A DNA stretch of 64,000 bases from an uncultured Clostridia bacterium (GCA_947629675.1 CANREM010000001.1:110943-174942); one strand, 5' to 3'. Counted from the stretch's first letter, positions 19,796 through 28,444 are shown. Made by a program: numbers and translations. Notes: a model not told the origin generated them from the letters alone.

Positions 19796-21016
19796 ATGAA
19801 CGCTGTCGGCATCGACGTTTCCAAAGGAAAGTCAATGGTTGCCATCCTGCGCCCCGCAGGGGAAGTGATCGCTTCTCCCTTCGAGGTCGCCCACCGTCCA
19901 AAGGAACTTTCAGAGCTCGTCACGCTCCTTAAAAGTTTGGACGGTGAGACAAAGGTCGTTATGGAGTACACAGGGAATTACTATTTGCCTATCGCCCTGT
20001 TTCTCCGAAACAACGGTCTATTTGTTTCCGTAGTCAATCCCATTCTCGTGAAAGATTACGGCTCCAAATCGCTTACTGTCCGCAAGGTCAAGACCGATAA
20101 GAAGGATTCCCTCAAACTTGCCTCCTTCGCCTTAGACCGTTGGACAAACCTTCCCGCTTTCTCTGCCGCTTCCGATGCAAGGATCCTTCTGAAATCTTAC
20201 AATCGGCAGTATCAGCAGTACATCAAGCTCAAAGTCATGCTCAAAAATAATCTCGTTTCTCTTCTTGACATGACCTTCCCCAATGTAAATTCGCTCTTTT
20301 CCACTCCCATGAGAAAGAGTGACGGACACGAGAAGTGGATCGATTTCGTCCTCAAATATCCTCATTCCGAGTGTATTTCCGCAAAATCATTCTCTGCGTT
20401 CTCGAAGTCCTACCTTTCTTGGTGCAGAAGATACGGTTATCACTTCTCCGAAACAAAAGCCCGTTCCGTTTACGATTTCGCTTGCAACTGTTCGCCTTCC
20501 CTTCCGAATACGGCAAGCTCTGCGCGCCTTATCTCAAATGCGATCTCTCAACTGATCGCTATTTGCGAAACGATCTCTTCTCTTGCCAAGGAAATGGATT
20601 CCCTTGCCGCTACGCTCCCCGAATATCCCGTTGTTATGAGCTTCTTCGGCGTTGGTCCCGTTCTCGGCTCTCAGCTCATCGCGGAGATCGGCGATGTCTC
20701 CCGTTTCCCGAACAAGAAGGCTCTCATTGGCTTCGCTGGCATTGACGCTTCTCCCTTTCAGTCCGGCTCCTTTGACCCGCTCTTCCGCTCTATTTCCAAG
20801 CGCGGTTCTCCCTCCTTGCGTAAAACTCTGTTCCAGATCATGTCCGTCATCCTACAAAACGCCCCGCAGGACGATCCCGTATTCCTCTTTATGGACAAGA
20901 AACGCTCCGAGGGGAAACATTTCTATGTCTACATGATGGCTGCCGCCAACAAGTTCCTCCGCATTTACTATGCCTGCGTAACCGAACATCTCAATGCCTT
21001 GAACTTCGCGGCTTGA
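19796..21016 (+). CDS. IS110-family transposase
   Basis: A 406-residue recombinase. The N-terminal RuvC-like DEDD domain shows GIDVSKGKSM (first Asp), VVMEYTGNY (Glu) and KTDKKDSLKLA (Asp pair). The C-terminal Transposase_20 domain shows VVMSFFGVGPVLGSQLIAEIGDVSRFPNKKALIGFAGID and a serine-containing SGSF...ISKRGSPSLRKTLFQ region, which supplies the catalytic serine in this family. GGAGGT lies five bases before the ATG; the frame is open further upstream but has no Shine-Dalgarno sequence there. The gene looks intact, so the element may be active. Confidence 0.94.
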   Translation: MNAVGIDVSKGKSMVAILRPAGEVIASPFEVAHRPKELSELVTLLKSLDGETKVVMEYTGNYYLPIALFLRNNGLFVSVVNPILVKDYGSKSLTVRKVKTDKKDSLKLASFALDRWTNLPAFSAASDARILLKSYNRQYQQYIKLKVMLKNNLVSLLDMTFPNVNSLFSTPMRKSDGHEKWIDFVLKYPHSECISAKSFSAFSKSYLSWCRRYGYHFSETKARSVYDFACNCSPSLPNTASSARLISNAISQLIAICETISSLAKEMDSLAATLPEYPVVMSFFGVGPVLGSQLIAEIGDVSRFPNKKALIGFAGIDASPFQSGSFDPLFRSISKRGSPSLRKTLFQIMSVILQNAPQDDPVFLFMDKKRSEGKHFYVYMMAAANKFLRIYYACVTEHLNALNFAA

Positions 21017-21023
21017 TCCTTAT

Positions 21024-21059
21024 CCGTTCCGCCCGCCGTCCACTCCGAACGGCTTTTTT
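21024..21059 (+). terminator. Terminator after the IS110 transposase
   Basis: CCGTTC and GAACGG can pair around a loop and are followed by a run of six T residues. Confidence 0.5.
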
Positions 21060-21189
21060 GTCTTGCGCTCTTCCCCTCGCAAAAATCCTCAAAAAATCTT
21101 CCCGCTTTTTACTTGACTTTTATTTGCAGGTCTTCATTGTAAAGCCATTATAACATAACTATCGGAAAAATTGTATAAATTTTTTGAAA

Positions 21190-21405
21190 AATTTCTACCG
21201 CGTCATCCCTCCCGTCCTCATCTCGACGCCGCGATAGCGGCGGAGGAGACCCCCTCAATCCCGCTTCGGCCAATTGAGAGGGGATTCCTCGGCTCCTACG
21301 GTGCCTCGGAATGAGGGGCGGGGGCGTTGTGTTGGACTTGCCCCCTCCGTGGGAGGGGGGTAGGGGGTGGGGCGATGCTTCCAATTCCCCTTCACTCTCT
21401 TTTTC
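21190..21405. repeat. Intergenic palindromic repeat block 5
   Basis: No gene. 21200-21325 is a second copy of the composite found at 17475-17610 (CTCATCTCGACGCCGCG palindrome, then GAGAGGGGATTCC...CGGCTCC and CCTCGGAATGAGG). It is followed by a CCCTCCGTGGGAGGGGGGTA element also present at 27430-27460. The AT-rich stretch between the IS and this block (21060-21185) contains TATAAT on the minus strand near 21147, possibly an old promoter of the lipoprotein gene. Confidence 0.65.
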
Positions 21406-21457
21406 CCCGTTGCATAGGATGAAAGTGTACGCACATCAAGAAACACGGGGGTCACAA

Positions 21458-22228
21458 ATGCAGTGGTTTTTCGGGCTATCATCCTGGCAGCAGGCACTTC
21501 TTCTCTCCCTCATGCTGTATACGGCGACCGCACTCGGCGCGTCCCTTGTGTTCTTTTCGAAGAGCATCGGGAAAACCGCGGTCACCCTCCTTTGCGCCCT
21601 CTCCGCGGGCATCATGATCGCGGCGAGCTTCTTCTCTCTCCTCCTTCCCGCGCTCGAATATCAAAGCGCGCTCCCGCCCTATCTCACGGTGACGCTCGGC
21701 TTTCTCTTCGGCGGGGGCATTCTCATCCTTGCGGACATTCTTCTTTGCAGGCGCAAGAAGGCCTTCGGAGGAATGGGGGAGAAAAACGGTCTCATGTATC
21801 TCGCGGTGACGCTGCACAACATTCCCGAGGGCATGGCGGTGGGGGTGGCGGTCGCCGCGGCGGCGGGGGGCGAAGGGGCGATGCTCTCCGAGCTCATCTT
21901 CGCCTTCGGCATTGCGGTACAGAATTTTCCCGAGGGGGCGTGCGTCGCCTTTCCCCTCAGGGCGGGCGGCATGTCGCGGACGAAGAGCTTTCTCCTCTCA
22001 CAGGCCTCGGGCGCGGTGGAGATCCCCGCCTGCGCATTGGGTGCGGTCGCGGCGGCGTTCATCACGGGATTCCTCCCGTGGGCACTCGCCTTTTCGGCGG
22101 GGGCGATGATCGCGGTCGTCTGCTCCGAACTCATCCCCGAGTGTTTTTCGGGAAATAAGACGATCGCCTCGGCGGGTATCCTTCTCGGATTTTGCCTTAT
22201 GATGATTTTAGATGTGGCCTTAGGTTAG
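21458..22228 (+). CDS. ZIP-family divalent metal transporter
   Basis: Zinc/iron permease of 256 residues that brings Zn2+ or similar ions into the cytoplasm. Seven to eight membrane helices are predicted. The metal-binding motifs are HNIPEGMAVGVAVAAAAGG in helix IV and QNFPEGACVAFPL in helix V, as in ZupT/GufA-type ZIP proteins. The ATG at 21458 is preferred because the preceding in-frame codons derive from repeat DNA; a start at 21419 is possible. It is a single gene between repeat blocks. Confidence 0.9.
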   Translation: MQWFFGLSSWQQALLLSLMLYTATALGASLVFFSKSIGKTAVTLLCALSAGIMIAASFFSLLLPALEYQSALPPYLTVTLGFLFGGGILILADILLCRRKKAFGGMGEKNGLMYLAVTLHNIPEGMAVGVAVAAAAGGEGAMLSELIFAFGIAVQNFPEGACVAFPLRAGGMSRTKSFLLSQASGAVEIPACALGAVAAAFITGFLPWALAFSAGAMIAVVCSELIPECFSGNKTIASAGILLGFCLMMILDVALG

Positions 22229-22790
22229 ATCTGTGTTTTATTCTTTCGAATCGCGTATAGGCTGCGAAATACTTCGTCGTGCAATCGCGTCATTCCGAGA
22301 CCCCGCAGGGGTCGAGAGAATCCCCTTATACGAAGTCCACTTGTACGCGGGCTGCGAAAAGCCTCGCACTCCTTGTCTTTCTTGCCTCTCCGCGGTTTAA
22401 CGGTAACCTTGCCCACCCCTTGAGGGGTGGGTGGCACGGCTCTGCCGTGACGGAAGGGGTGGATAGCGCGTCTTCCTGATGACCGAATGGGGAACCTGTC
22501 ATTCCGAACCCCCGTAGGGGGTGAGTGAATCCCCCCATACGCAGTCCAATTCCCCCTCCCGCTCGGAGGGGGTAGGGGGGTGGGTACGAATTCAAAACAC
22601 GCCCCACCTCAGTTACGAATGGCGTGACAGCTCCTCCCTCGGGAGGAGCTTTTTTTCGGACTTTGTAATTCCGGATTCTTCGGAGAGCTGCTTTTACGGA
22701 AAGTCTTATAAACGTTATCGCCTCAGAATGACGCCTTCTGACCGCTTTCCCCCATACCATGTCCGCAACCCAACCACTAACCACTATTCA
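22229..22790. repeat. Intergenic palindromic repeat block 6
   Basis: No gene. Elements seen are GTCATTCCGAGACCCC...GGGGTCGAGAGAATCCCC (22288-22326), CCCACCCCTTGAGGGGTGGG plus CACGG...CCGTG (22408-22465), GTCATTCCGAACCCCC...GGGGGTGAGTGAATCCCCC (22498-22535), GTGACAGCTCCTCCCTCGGGAGGAGC (22623-22652, followed by T residues and likely able to terminate transcription), and TTCTTCGGAGAGCTGC...CAGAATGACG (22677-22733). Confidence 0.75.
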
Positions 22791-22794
22791 CTAA

Positions 22795-24003
22795 TCACTT
22801 CTTTGTTCTGACGGCGACCTGTGTCTCCATCGTGAGGGAGGGGAAGAAGTTGTCCTTCCACTTTGCATATTTTTTGAGGGAGGAGCGGTACAGGCTCTGC
22901 TTGAAGTTGAAGAGGTCGCATCCGCACGCCTTGCAGGTTTGAAAGAGGCTTGCAACGTACTCCGCGATCCGTCCCTCGGCATCCTTTAAGATCTTTTCGG
23001 GGACGGTGTCGCCCAGCCCCTCGTCGACGGGCACCGACGTACTCCGGCAGCAAAGCCGAACGAGGAGATCGACGGAAAACTTCGCTCTGAGGCTCTCCTT
23101 CGCAGACAGCTCCGTGCCCCCCTTGTTCTTGATGATCGAGAGGGTGATCGGCTTGTCGCCGTCCATGGCGTTGAAGGTGCCCGCAAATACTTTCCCCTTC
23201 AGAAGGCTGAAGGCAAAGGTCTCTTCTCGCGGGAGAAGACCCACCATTTTGCCGTCCGTAAAGATCGCGGTCCGATCCGCGCTGTAAATTTTGAGATCTT
23301 CGGAGCCTCCGCCGGATCCGCCCGAACTTCCGCCCGAAGAAGATCCTCCCGAACCTCCGCCTGACTCCCCGCTCTGTTCGCCCTGTTGCGGGGCCGCGCT
23401 CACATAGGGCAGATATCCGCTCTTCGAGACGCCGTACACCCCGATGGAGAAGTCCTTGAGGGTGGAGGGCATCACCTTTCCGGATTTTTGCGCGGCGTCG
23501 GAGAAGAGCTTGTTGATGGCGAGCGAAGATGCGTCGTCGATCGCACTCTGCGAGGAGAGCATCTCTCCCGCCTTCCCTTCGCTCACGGCGAGTTTGCAGG
23601 AATCGGGCATATATTCGTTGCGGAGAAAGTAGTTAAGACTGTCCATCATGTCCGTTTTGGCGGCCTCTTCGCCGATGAGGATGAGGTCGCAGAACACGAG
23701 TTTGGGCACCCAGCCCGTCTTGGTGTAGATGAGGGTGATGCAGTCGGAGACCGTCTTTCCCTCCGCCTCGATCTCCACGCTCGAGGTGCCGCCCGTCGTC
23801 CGGTCGCTCCCCTTGGGCACGGCGATCTGCGCGGTGAGGGAGAACCCCTCCTCCGTCTTGTCGATGGCCGCCGCGAGGATGATGGCCGTCTTTTGGATGT
23901 CCACCAGCCCGAAGTCGTTGGAGAAGAAGGCAAACAGGATGACGGCGGCGAGCAGGACATAGAGTTTCATGGGGATGGTCTTGATAAAGCGTCTAACTTT
24001 CAC
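22795..24003 (-). CDS. gerAC: Ger(x)C-type spore germination protein without a lipobox
   Basis: Third subunit of a GerA-type nutrient germinant receptor. The 402-residue protein has the GerAC features VDIQKTAIILAAAIDK near the N-terminus and a C-terminal Ger(x)C domain (GTELSAKESLRAKFSVDLLVR...). Two things are odd. The N-terminal hydrophobic segment (residues 12-28) is followed by FSNDFG rather than the usual lipobox cysteine, so it may be a membrane-anchored protein instead of a lipoprotein. A Gly/Ser-rich linker of about 30 residues (about 209-238) separates the two domains. It overlaps gerAB by 11 bp. Confidence 0.88.
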   Translation of the reverse strand: MKVRRFIKTIPMKLYVLLAAVILFAFFSNDFGLVDIQKTAIILAAAIDKTEEGFSLTAQIAVPKGSDRTTGGTSSVEIEAEGKTVSDCITLIYTKTGWVPKLVFCDLILIGEEAAKTDMMDSLNYFLRNEYMPDSCKLAVSEGKAGEMLSSQSAIDDASSLAINKLFSDAAQKSGKVMPSTLKDFSIGVYGVSKSGYLPYVSAAPQQGEQSGESGGGSGGSSSGGSSGGSGGGSEDLKIYSADRTAIFTDGKMVGLLPREETFAFSLLKGKVFAGTFNAMDGDKPITLSIIKNKGGTELSAKESLRAKFSVDLLVRLCCRSTSVPVDEGLGDTVPEKILKDAEGRIAEYVASLFQTCKACGCDLFNFKQSLYRSSLKKYAKWKDNFFPSLTMETQVAVRTKK

Positions 24004-25069
24004 GGCGTCGCCTCCGAAGGAGAAGGGCTATGGCGGGCACGAGCAGGAAGAAGATGGGGAAGATCCAATAGAGGGTGTCCGAGATGACGGAAAGCACATC
24101 CCGAAGGCGGTATTCGAGCAGAACGAGGAGGGCGAAGAGAAGGGCGTTGACCGCGATCGAGAGGAAGGTCCGAAGGTACTTCTTCTCTCCGACCGCCTGC
24201 ACGACGCACTCGATCCCCCCCTGCAGGGGGAGGGCGACGTAGAACGCCATGACGAGGGCGAGCGCGTAGATGAAGACATAGTCGATCCTGCCAAGCACGG
24301 TGATCCCCGAAAAATACTTCGACGTCTTGGAGAACCCGAAGAGCTGGTTGAAGGCGATCGGCCCGAAGATGCCGTAAAAGACGGCGAGAAACAGGAGGAC
24401 TGCCGCGCCTCCGCCGAGGTAGCACAAGGCTCCCTTCCACGCCATACCCTTCTTATATTCGAATTTTCCGAGAATGGGGATGAGAAGGGCGGCGTCGAAA
24501 AACCAGCTCGTCGCCGAGGCTGTTGCGCGAAGGAACCCGCCACCCCCCGCCGCACCGACGGGAGCGAGCGCGCCGAAGTCCGCACTACCCGCCGAGAGGA
24601 GCAAAATCCCCACAAAGCCCGCGGCCGCAAACGGGGCGAGGATGTCCCATGTCCTTCCGAAGGAAGCGAGCGGCTTTGCGCAGAGATAGACGCAAAAGAT
24701 GAAGAATGGCCCGAATGCCACGAGGGAGGGGAGGGTGTCGTAAAATTCGCTCTGCACGAAGAGCTGTTGCTCGAGAAGGGGCAAGAGGGAGCAGAAGAGA
24801 AGAAAGAGGGCAAAGATACAGACGAGGATGCTTGCCGCGATCTTGCCGAATACATCTGCGAGCATCTCATGCAGACTCTTTTCCCGCTTCGCAAGGAGAA
24901 GGACCAAAAAGACCGCCCCCGCCTGCACGAGGAACTGCAGGGCGGCGGGGAAAAGGAGGTCGTTTTTCGCATAGCGGGCGAGGTGCGCGGGCAGGAATAC
25001 GAGTTTTCCCACGGGCGCGATGCAACTGAGGAACAGATAGATCTGCCGCGAGGCGAATTTGTGCTTCAT
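23993..25069 (-). CDS. gerAB: GerAB-type spore germination permease
   Basis: Membrane subunit of the germinant receptor, related to amino-acid permeases, thought to bind the germinant in the spore inner membrane. The 358-residue protein has ten predicted helices, starting QIYLFLSCIAPVGKLVFLPAHLARYAKNDLLF, which is the usual GerAB opening (family pattern ...P...A..D.W). The C-terminus ends in a basic RRRRRES tail. It overlaps gerAA by 4 bp and gerAC by 11 bp, so the three genes form one operon. Confidence 0.92.
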   Translation of the reverse strand: MKHKFASRQIYLFLSCIAPVGKLVFLPAHLARYAKNDLLFPAALQFLVQAGAVFLVLLLAKREKSLHEMLADVFGKIAASILVCIFALFLLFCSLLPLLEQQLFVQSEFYDTLPSLVAFGPFFIFCVYLCAKPLASFGRTWDILAPFAAAGFVGILLLSAGSADFGALAPVGAAGGGGFLRATASATSWFFDAALLIPILGKFEYKKGMAWKGALCYLGGGAAVLLFLAVFYGIFGPIAFNQLFGFSKTSKYFSGITVLGRIDYVFIYALALVMAFYVALPLQGGIECVVQAVGEKKYLRTFLSIAVNALLFALLVLLEYRLRDVLSVISDTLYWIFPIFFLLVPAIALLLRRRRRES

Positions 25070-26499
25070 CTGAGTCTCCTCCTGTTCGGGCTTTTGAGCG
25101 TCCTCGGACGGGTGTCAAGGGATCCCAAATTATATTTGAGAACGCTGTCCCGAAGATCCCTGCCCACGATGGGGGAGAAGGGGGCAAGCAGCGGCGTGCC
25201 GAAGTTCTCCGTCGTCACGAGGTATAAGAGCATGAAGGCGGTGAGAAGGATGATCCCGTACGTCCCCACGCTTCCCGCGACGAGGAGCATGGCGAGGCGC
25301 ACGACGCTCGTCTGTTCGATGAGGTTGGGCACGGCATACAGCCCGATGCCCGAGAAGGCGATGATGATGATCGCGGGGGTGGAGACGAAGCCCGCCGAGA
25401 CCGCCGTCTCGCCGAGGACGAGTGCCCCCACGACGGAGAGAGCCATCCCCACATATTTCGGCATGCGGATGCTCGCCTCGTTCAGAACTTCCAGAACGAG
25501 CAAGACGAGCAGCATCTCGAGGGAGGGAGAGAAGGGGATGTCGCGGATGCTTCCCGCGATCGTGAGGAGGAGTTTTATGGGGAAGAGCTGCAGTTTGAAG
25601 AGCTGTCCCGCAATGTAGAAGGCGGGAAGATAGATCGCGACGATGAGGGCAAAGAGGCGCAGAAGCCTTGTAAACGTTGCGCGGTAGGGCGGGACGAAGT
25701 AGTCCTCGCTCGACTGAAAGTCCTCGACGAGAAGATAGGGGACGGTGAGGGCGATGGGGGAGCCGTCCACGATCAGCCCGACGCGGCCCTCGGCGAGCTT
25801 TGCGCAGAAGATGTCGGGTTTTTCCGTCGTCCCCACCTGTTTTACGAGAGAGTAGGGACGGGAGGCGAGGAAGTGGGTGAGATAGGAGGAATCGGGGACG
25901 ATGTCGATATCGATCTCCCCGATCTTCTTTTTCACGTCCTCGACCGTCTTTTTCACCGCCGTGCCCTCGAGATAGCAGAGGGCGACAAAAGTCTTGGAGC
26001 GGCGGCCCACTTCGAGCATCTCGATTTTCAGCTCGCCCGTCTTTAATCGGCGGCGGATGAGGGAGGTATTCGTCTTGACGTCCTCGATAAAGCCCTCGCG
26101 GGGGCCTTTCACGGCGACGTCCGTCGAAGGCTCCGAGATGGCGCGGGTGAACACCTTCTTGGTCCCCGCGATGACGCCCTCGTCAGCCCCCTCCCATAAG
26201 ATCACGGGGTTGCCGGCAAGTACCTCTTCGGCGAGTTTTTGAAGGGTTTTCTCCTTCTTCATCTCGGGAGAGGTGATGAAGGAGCCTACCATGTCTGCGG
26301 TCGGGGCCTCCTCGAAGTGTTTCAAGGGGCGGACGACCTGCTCGCCCAAAAGTTCCTTGTCCGTGATGGGATCGGCGAACACGATGCAAAAGTCAAGCCC
26401 CTTTTCCGAGGAGAAGGAAAATGTCAAAATATCCTCCGCGGGGAGCAGTTTTTTCAGGGCGTCCACGTCTTTTTTGAGGTCGCCCGATAGCGTTTTCAT
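25066..26499 (-). CDS. gerAA: GerAA-type spore germination protein
   Basis: Large subunit of the germinant receptor. The 477-residue protein has a soluble N-terminal part (about 1-270) and a C-terminal membrane part with five to six helices. Diagnostic stretches are VKGPREGFIEDVKTNTSLIRRRLK, EGRVGLIVDGSPIALTVPYLLVEDFQSSEDYF and SPSLEMLLVLLVLEVLNEASIRMPKYVG. The start is the ATG at 26499; upstream in-frame codons lie in a terminator and the neighbouring gene. There is no good Shine-Dalgarno sequence and a sigma-G-like promoter ends five bases upstream. Confidence 0.94.
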   Translation of the reverse strand: MKTLSGDLKKDVDALKKLLPAEDILTFSFSSEKGLDFCIVFADPITDKELLGEQVVRPLKHFEEAPTADMVGSFITSPEMKKEKTLQKLAEEVLAGNPVILWEGADEGVIAGTKKVFTRAISEPSTDVAVKGPREGFIEDVKTNTSLIRRRLKTGELKIEMLEVGRRSKTFVALCYLEGTAVKKTVEDVKKKIGEIDIDIVPDSSYLTHFLASRPYSLVKQVGTTEKPDIFCAKLAEGRVGLIVDGSPIALTVPYLLVEDFQSSEDYFVPPYRATFTRLLRLFALIVAIYLPAFYIAGQLFKLQLFPIKLLLTIAGSIRDIPFSPSLEMLLVLLVLEVLNEASIRMPKYVGMALSVVGALVLGETAVSAGFVSTPAIIIIAFSGIGLYAVPNLIEQTSVVRLAMLLVAGSVGTYGIILLTAFMLLYLVTTENFGTPLLAPFSPIVGRDLRDSVLKYNLGSLDTRPRTLKSPNRRRLR

Positions 26500-26504
26500 A
26501 TCCA

Positions 26505-26533
26505 AAGTATGGGGAAGGAGAGCGAATTTATGC
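26505..26533 (-). promoter_or_regulatory. Sigma-G-like promoter of the gerA operon
   Basis: On the minus strand GCATA (26529-26533), a 17-bp spacer and CATACTT (26505-26511). This fits the forespore sigma-G pattern, which drives gerA operons in Bacillus. The -10 element ends five bases before the gerAA start codon. Confidence 0.5.
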
Positions 26534-26548
26534 GAAAGTTGCCGTAAG

Positions 26549-26580
26549 AAAACCGCCCCGCGGCATTGCCGCGGGGCGGA
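26549..26580 (-). terminator. Terminator upstream of gerAA
   Basis: 12-bp perfect stem CCGCCCCGCGGC/GCCGCGGGGCGG followed on the minus strand by TTTTC. It ends the transcript of the membrane protein gene just before the gerA operon. Confidence 0.85.
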
Positions 26581-26588
26581 AAGAGTGG

Positions 26589-27122
26589 TCACTTTTTTTC
26601 GACGGAAGAGAGGAACTCCGTCAAGATCGACGCGATCTCGGATAGCTCTTCCTCGGACATGGGTGGTTCGCAATACGTATTCAGATGCTCCATGAGATAC
26701 GTCTTGCATGCGTCCCCGGGGAGGTCCTTGCACCCTTTGTAGAGCGTGTTTGCCGCTTCCTTCCTCTTTTTTTCGGGGACAAGGCCCTCGAGAAGGGGAT
26801 AGAAGGGAGACACTTCCTTGCCGGATACGAGATGTTCGTAGAGGACAAAGTAGAGCGTCGCGCTGCAGCCGCAAGCAAAGCCTCCCTTCAAAGTCTGCAC
26901 GATGTCCGACGTAAACGGCGCGGGACTCATCGTGACGAGGGCGCGGAAGATCGCATAAAGCGCGATGCCGACTACGAACGGAAGGAAGATAAAGAGCTTC
27001 TTCGGGACGTTTTTCATGACCGTCTTTTTGAGGAGGGAGACGATAAACATCACCCCAAGTGCGAGCAGTAACACGTCCACGCCCAAGGTGCGGAGCGTGT
27101 TTACGATCTCAATGAACGACAC
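26589..27122 (-). CDS. Membrane protein of unknown function
   Basis: A 177-residue protein with three likely membrane helices (about residues 12-33, 43-64 and a weaker one near 80-100) and an acidic C-terminal half with three cysteines (KGCKDLPGDACKTYLMEHLNTYC) and an EEELSEIASILTEFL tail. I recognise no family. It is a single gene upstream of the gerA operon and separated from it by a terminator. A role in spores is possible only by proximity. Confidence 0.6.
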   Translation of the reverse strand: MSFIEIVNTLRTLGVDVLLLALGVMFIVSLLKKTVMKNVPKKLFIFLPFVVGIALYAIFRALVTMSPAPFTSDIVQTLKGGFACGCSATLYFVLYEHLVSGKEVSPFYPLLEGLVPEKKRKEAANTLYKGCKDLPGDACKTYLMEHLNTYCEPPMSEEELSEIASILTEFLSSVEKK

Positions 27123-27179
27123 TTAAGTTCACCTCAACTTTCCCGCCGCACCCACATTGTATCACATGTTTTTTTCTTT

Positions 27180-27640
27180 CCTATGTCTGAGTGACAAAAT
27201 TTTTATCAAGGCTTCCCCCGCACACGGGGGAAGCTGTCACGCTCTGCGTGACTGATGAGGGTCGGGCCACCGCGTCATGCCGTCCCGCCGGGCACCTGTC
27301 ATTCCGAGGCTCGCAGAGCCGAGAGAATCCCCTGATACGAAGTCCGAGGCCCCCTCCGTTGGAGGAGTACCTGATACGAGGTTCGAAGCCCCCTCCGTGG
27401 GAGGAGTACCTGATACGAGGTTCGAAGCCCCCTCCGTGGGAGGGGGGTAGGGGGTGGGGCGATGCTTCTGAATTTGTCATGTTGAGCTTGTCGAAACATC
27501 ACCTTATTTTTATAATGCTGTGATGCTTCAACTACGTTCAGCATGACGATTCAGAAGCTCCGAATGACGCGCATAAAAAAGCTCCTCCCGAGGGAGGAGC
27601 TGTCACCGCAGGTGACTGAGGTGGGGTTCATACGCAATTT
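27180..27640. repeat. Intergenic palindromic repeat block 7
   Basis: No gene. Elements seen are GCTTCCCCC...GGGGGAAGC/GTCACGC...GCGTGAC/TGATGAGGG (27209-27260), GTCATTCCGAGGCTC...GAGCCGAGAGAATCCCC (27297-27331), then three tandem 39-bp units beginning CCTGATACGA at 27331, 27370 and 27409, and finally AGCTCCTCCCGAGGGAGGAGC (27580-27601) with GTCACC...GGTGAC. Confidence 0.75.
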
Positions 27641-27641
27641 C

Positions 27642-28274
27642 TTAAATTTTCGAATAGCCGTAGGCGTTGATGAGAGCGTCGATCTTCTGGCCCTGTTTGC
27701 AGAGCGGGCACTCGCCGGGGCGGTAGGAGCGGTAGGCGGGCAGGTCCTCGATGCCGATGAGCTGCTTCACCTCGACGCCGGGGATCTCGAAGTTCCCGCC
27801 GAACACCGTCGCCACGCCCACGGGGTCGCCGTCGTAGTAGCGGATGCCGCGGATGGCACCCATGGCCGCGATGCCCGTCGTCGCCGTCGCGGACAGGATG
27901 AGGACATGCCTGTTCTTCACATAGGGCACGAGGTTGTCGCGGAGGATGAGCTTTTCATCCTTGGTAAATTCGGGGGAGATGACGGCGATCTCCTGTTTCA
28001 TATTGATGCCCGAGGAGTGCGAAAATTCCTCGGCGAGGAAGGCACCCACCATCTTCATGTGGTCGAGGGTGATGATGGTGTCCACGGCGACGCCCGAGAA
28101 GCTCTCGGCAAAGAGTTTGGCGGCCGCCCGTGCGAGGGGGGCCTCCGTCTTCATGCGGGTGAGATCGACGCAATAATTGACATGCGAGTGCTGAGTGACG
28201 AAATGCCCCTGCATCACGCGGATGCGCACCTTATTGTTGCGTTTTGCGAAAAGTTCGAACGCACTCTTTTCCAT
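27642..28274 (-). CDS. Orotate phosphoribosyltransferase-like protein
   Basis: A 210-residue type I phosphoribosyltransferase-like protein. The segment RHVLILSATATTGIAAMGAIRGIRYYDGDPVGVATVFGG corresponds to the PRPP-binding loop, but the two acidic residues normally found before TTG are replaced by Ser-Ala, so substrate use may differ from PyrE. The C-terminus carries ECPLCKQGQKIDALINAYGYSKI with a CxxC pair, seen in clostridial PyrE-like paralogues. The start at 28274 has GGAGG upstream; an ATG at 28316 is less well supported. No other pyrimidine genes are near. Confidence 0.78.
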   Translation of the reverse strand: MEKSAFELFAKRNNKVRIRVMQGHFVTQHSHVNYCVDLTRMKTEAPLARAAAKLFAESFSGVAVDTIITLDHMKMVGAFLAEEFSHSSGINMKQEIAVISPEFTKDEKLILRDNLVPYVKNRHVLILSATATTGIAAMGAIRGIRYYDGDPVGVATVFGGNFEIPGVEVKQLIGIEDLPAYRSYRPGECPLCKQGQKIDALINAYGYSKI

Positions 28275-28444
28275 CGTCTGCCCTCCGTTTTCCTTTGACG
28301 GCTTATTTTTTTCCATTGTAATATAATTTTGCCAACTTGTAAAGAGCGGAAACCCAAATTTTCCGCAAAAAAATTGCATAGCAATGTTTAGAAGGCCGAA
28401 ACTTCCGTTATATATAGGATAGAAAAAAACACAAGGTGCAGACT

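Larger units (their letters stand above)
19545..21060 (+). mobile_element. IS110-family insertion sequence
   Basis: A single transposase gene preceded by about 200 bp of structured non-coding DNA and followed by a short tail, as in IS110 (non-coding RNA upstream) rather than IS1111. There are no obvious terminal inverted repeats, which is normal for IS110. The boundaries given are approximate; I could not identify the core dinucleotide. It lies between the lipoprotein gene and a repeat block. Confidence 0.7.

Noticed and set aside
28381..28435. CIRCE heat-shock operator before grpE
   Set aside because: No TTAGCACTC-N9-GAGTGCTAA-like inverted repeat is present; the short TATATAGGAT is at most part of an ordinary promoter.
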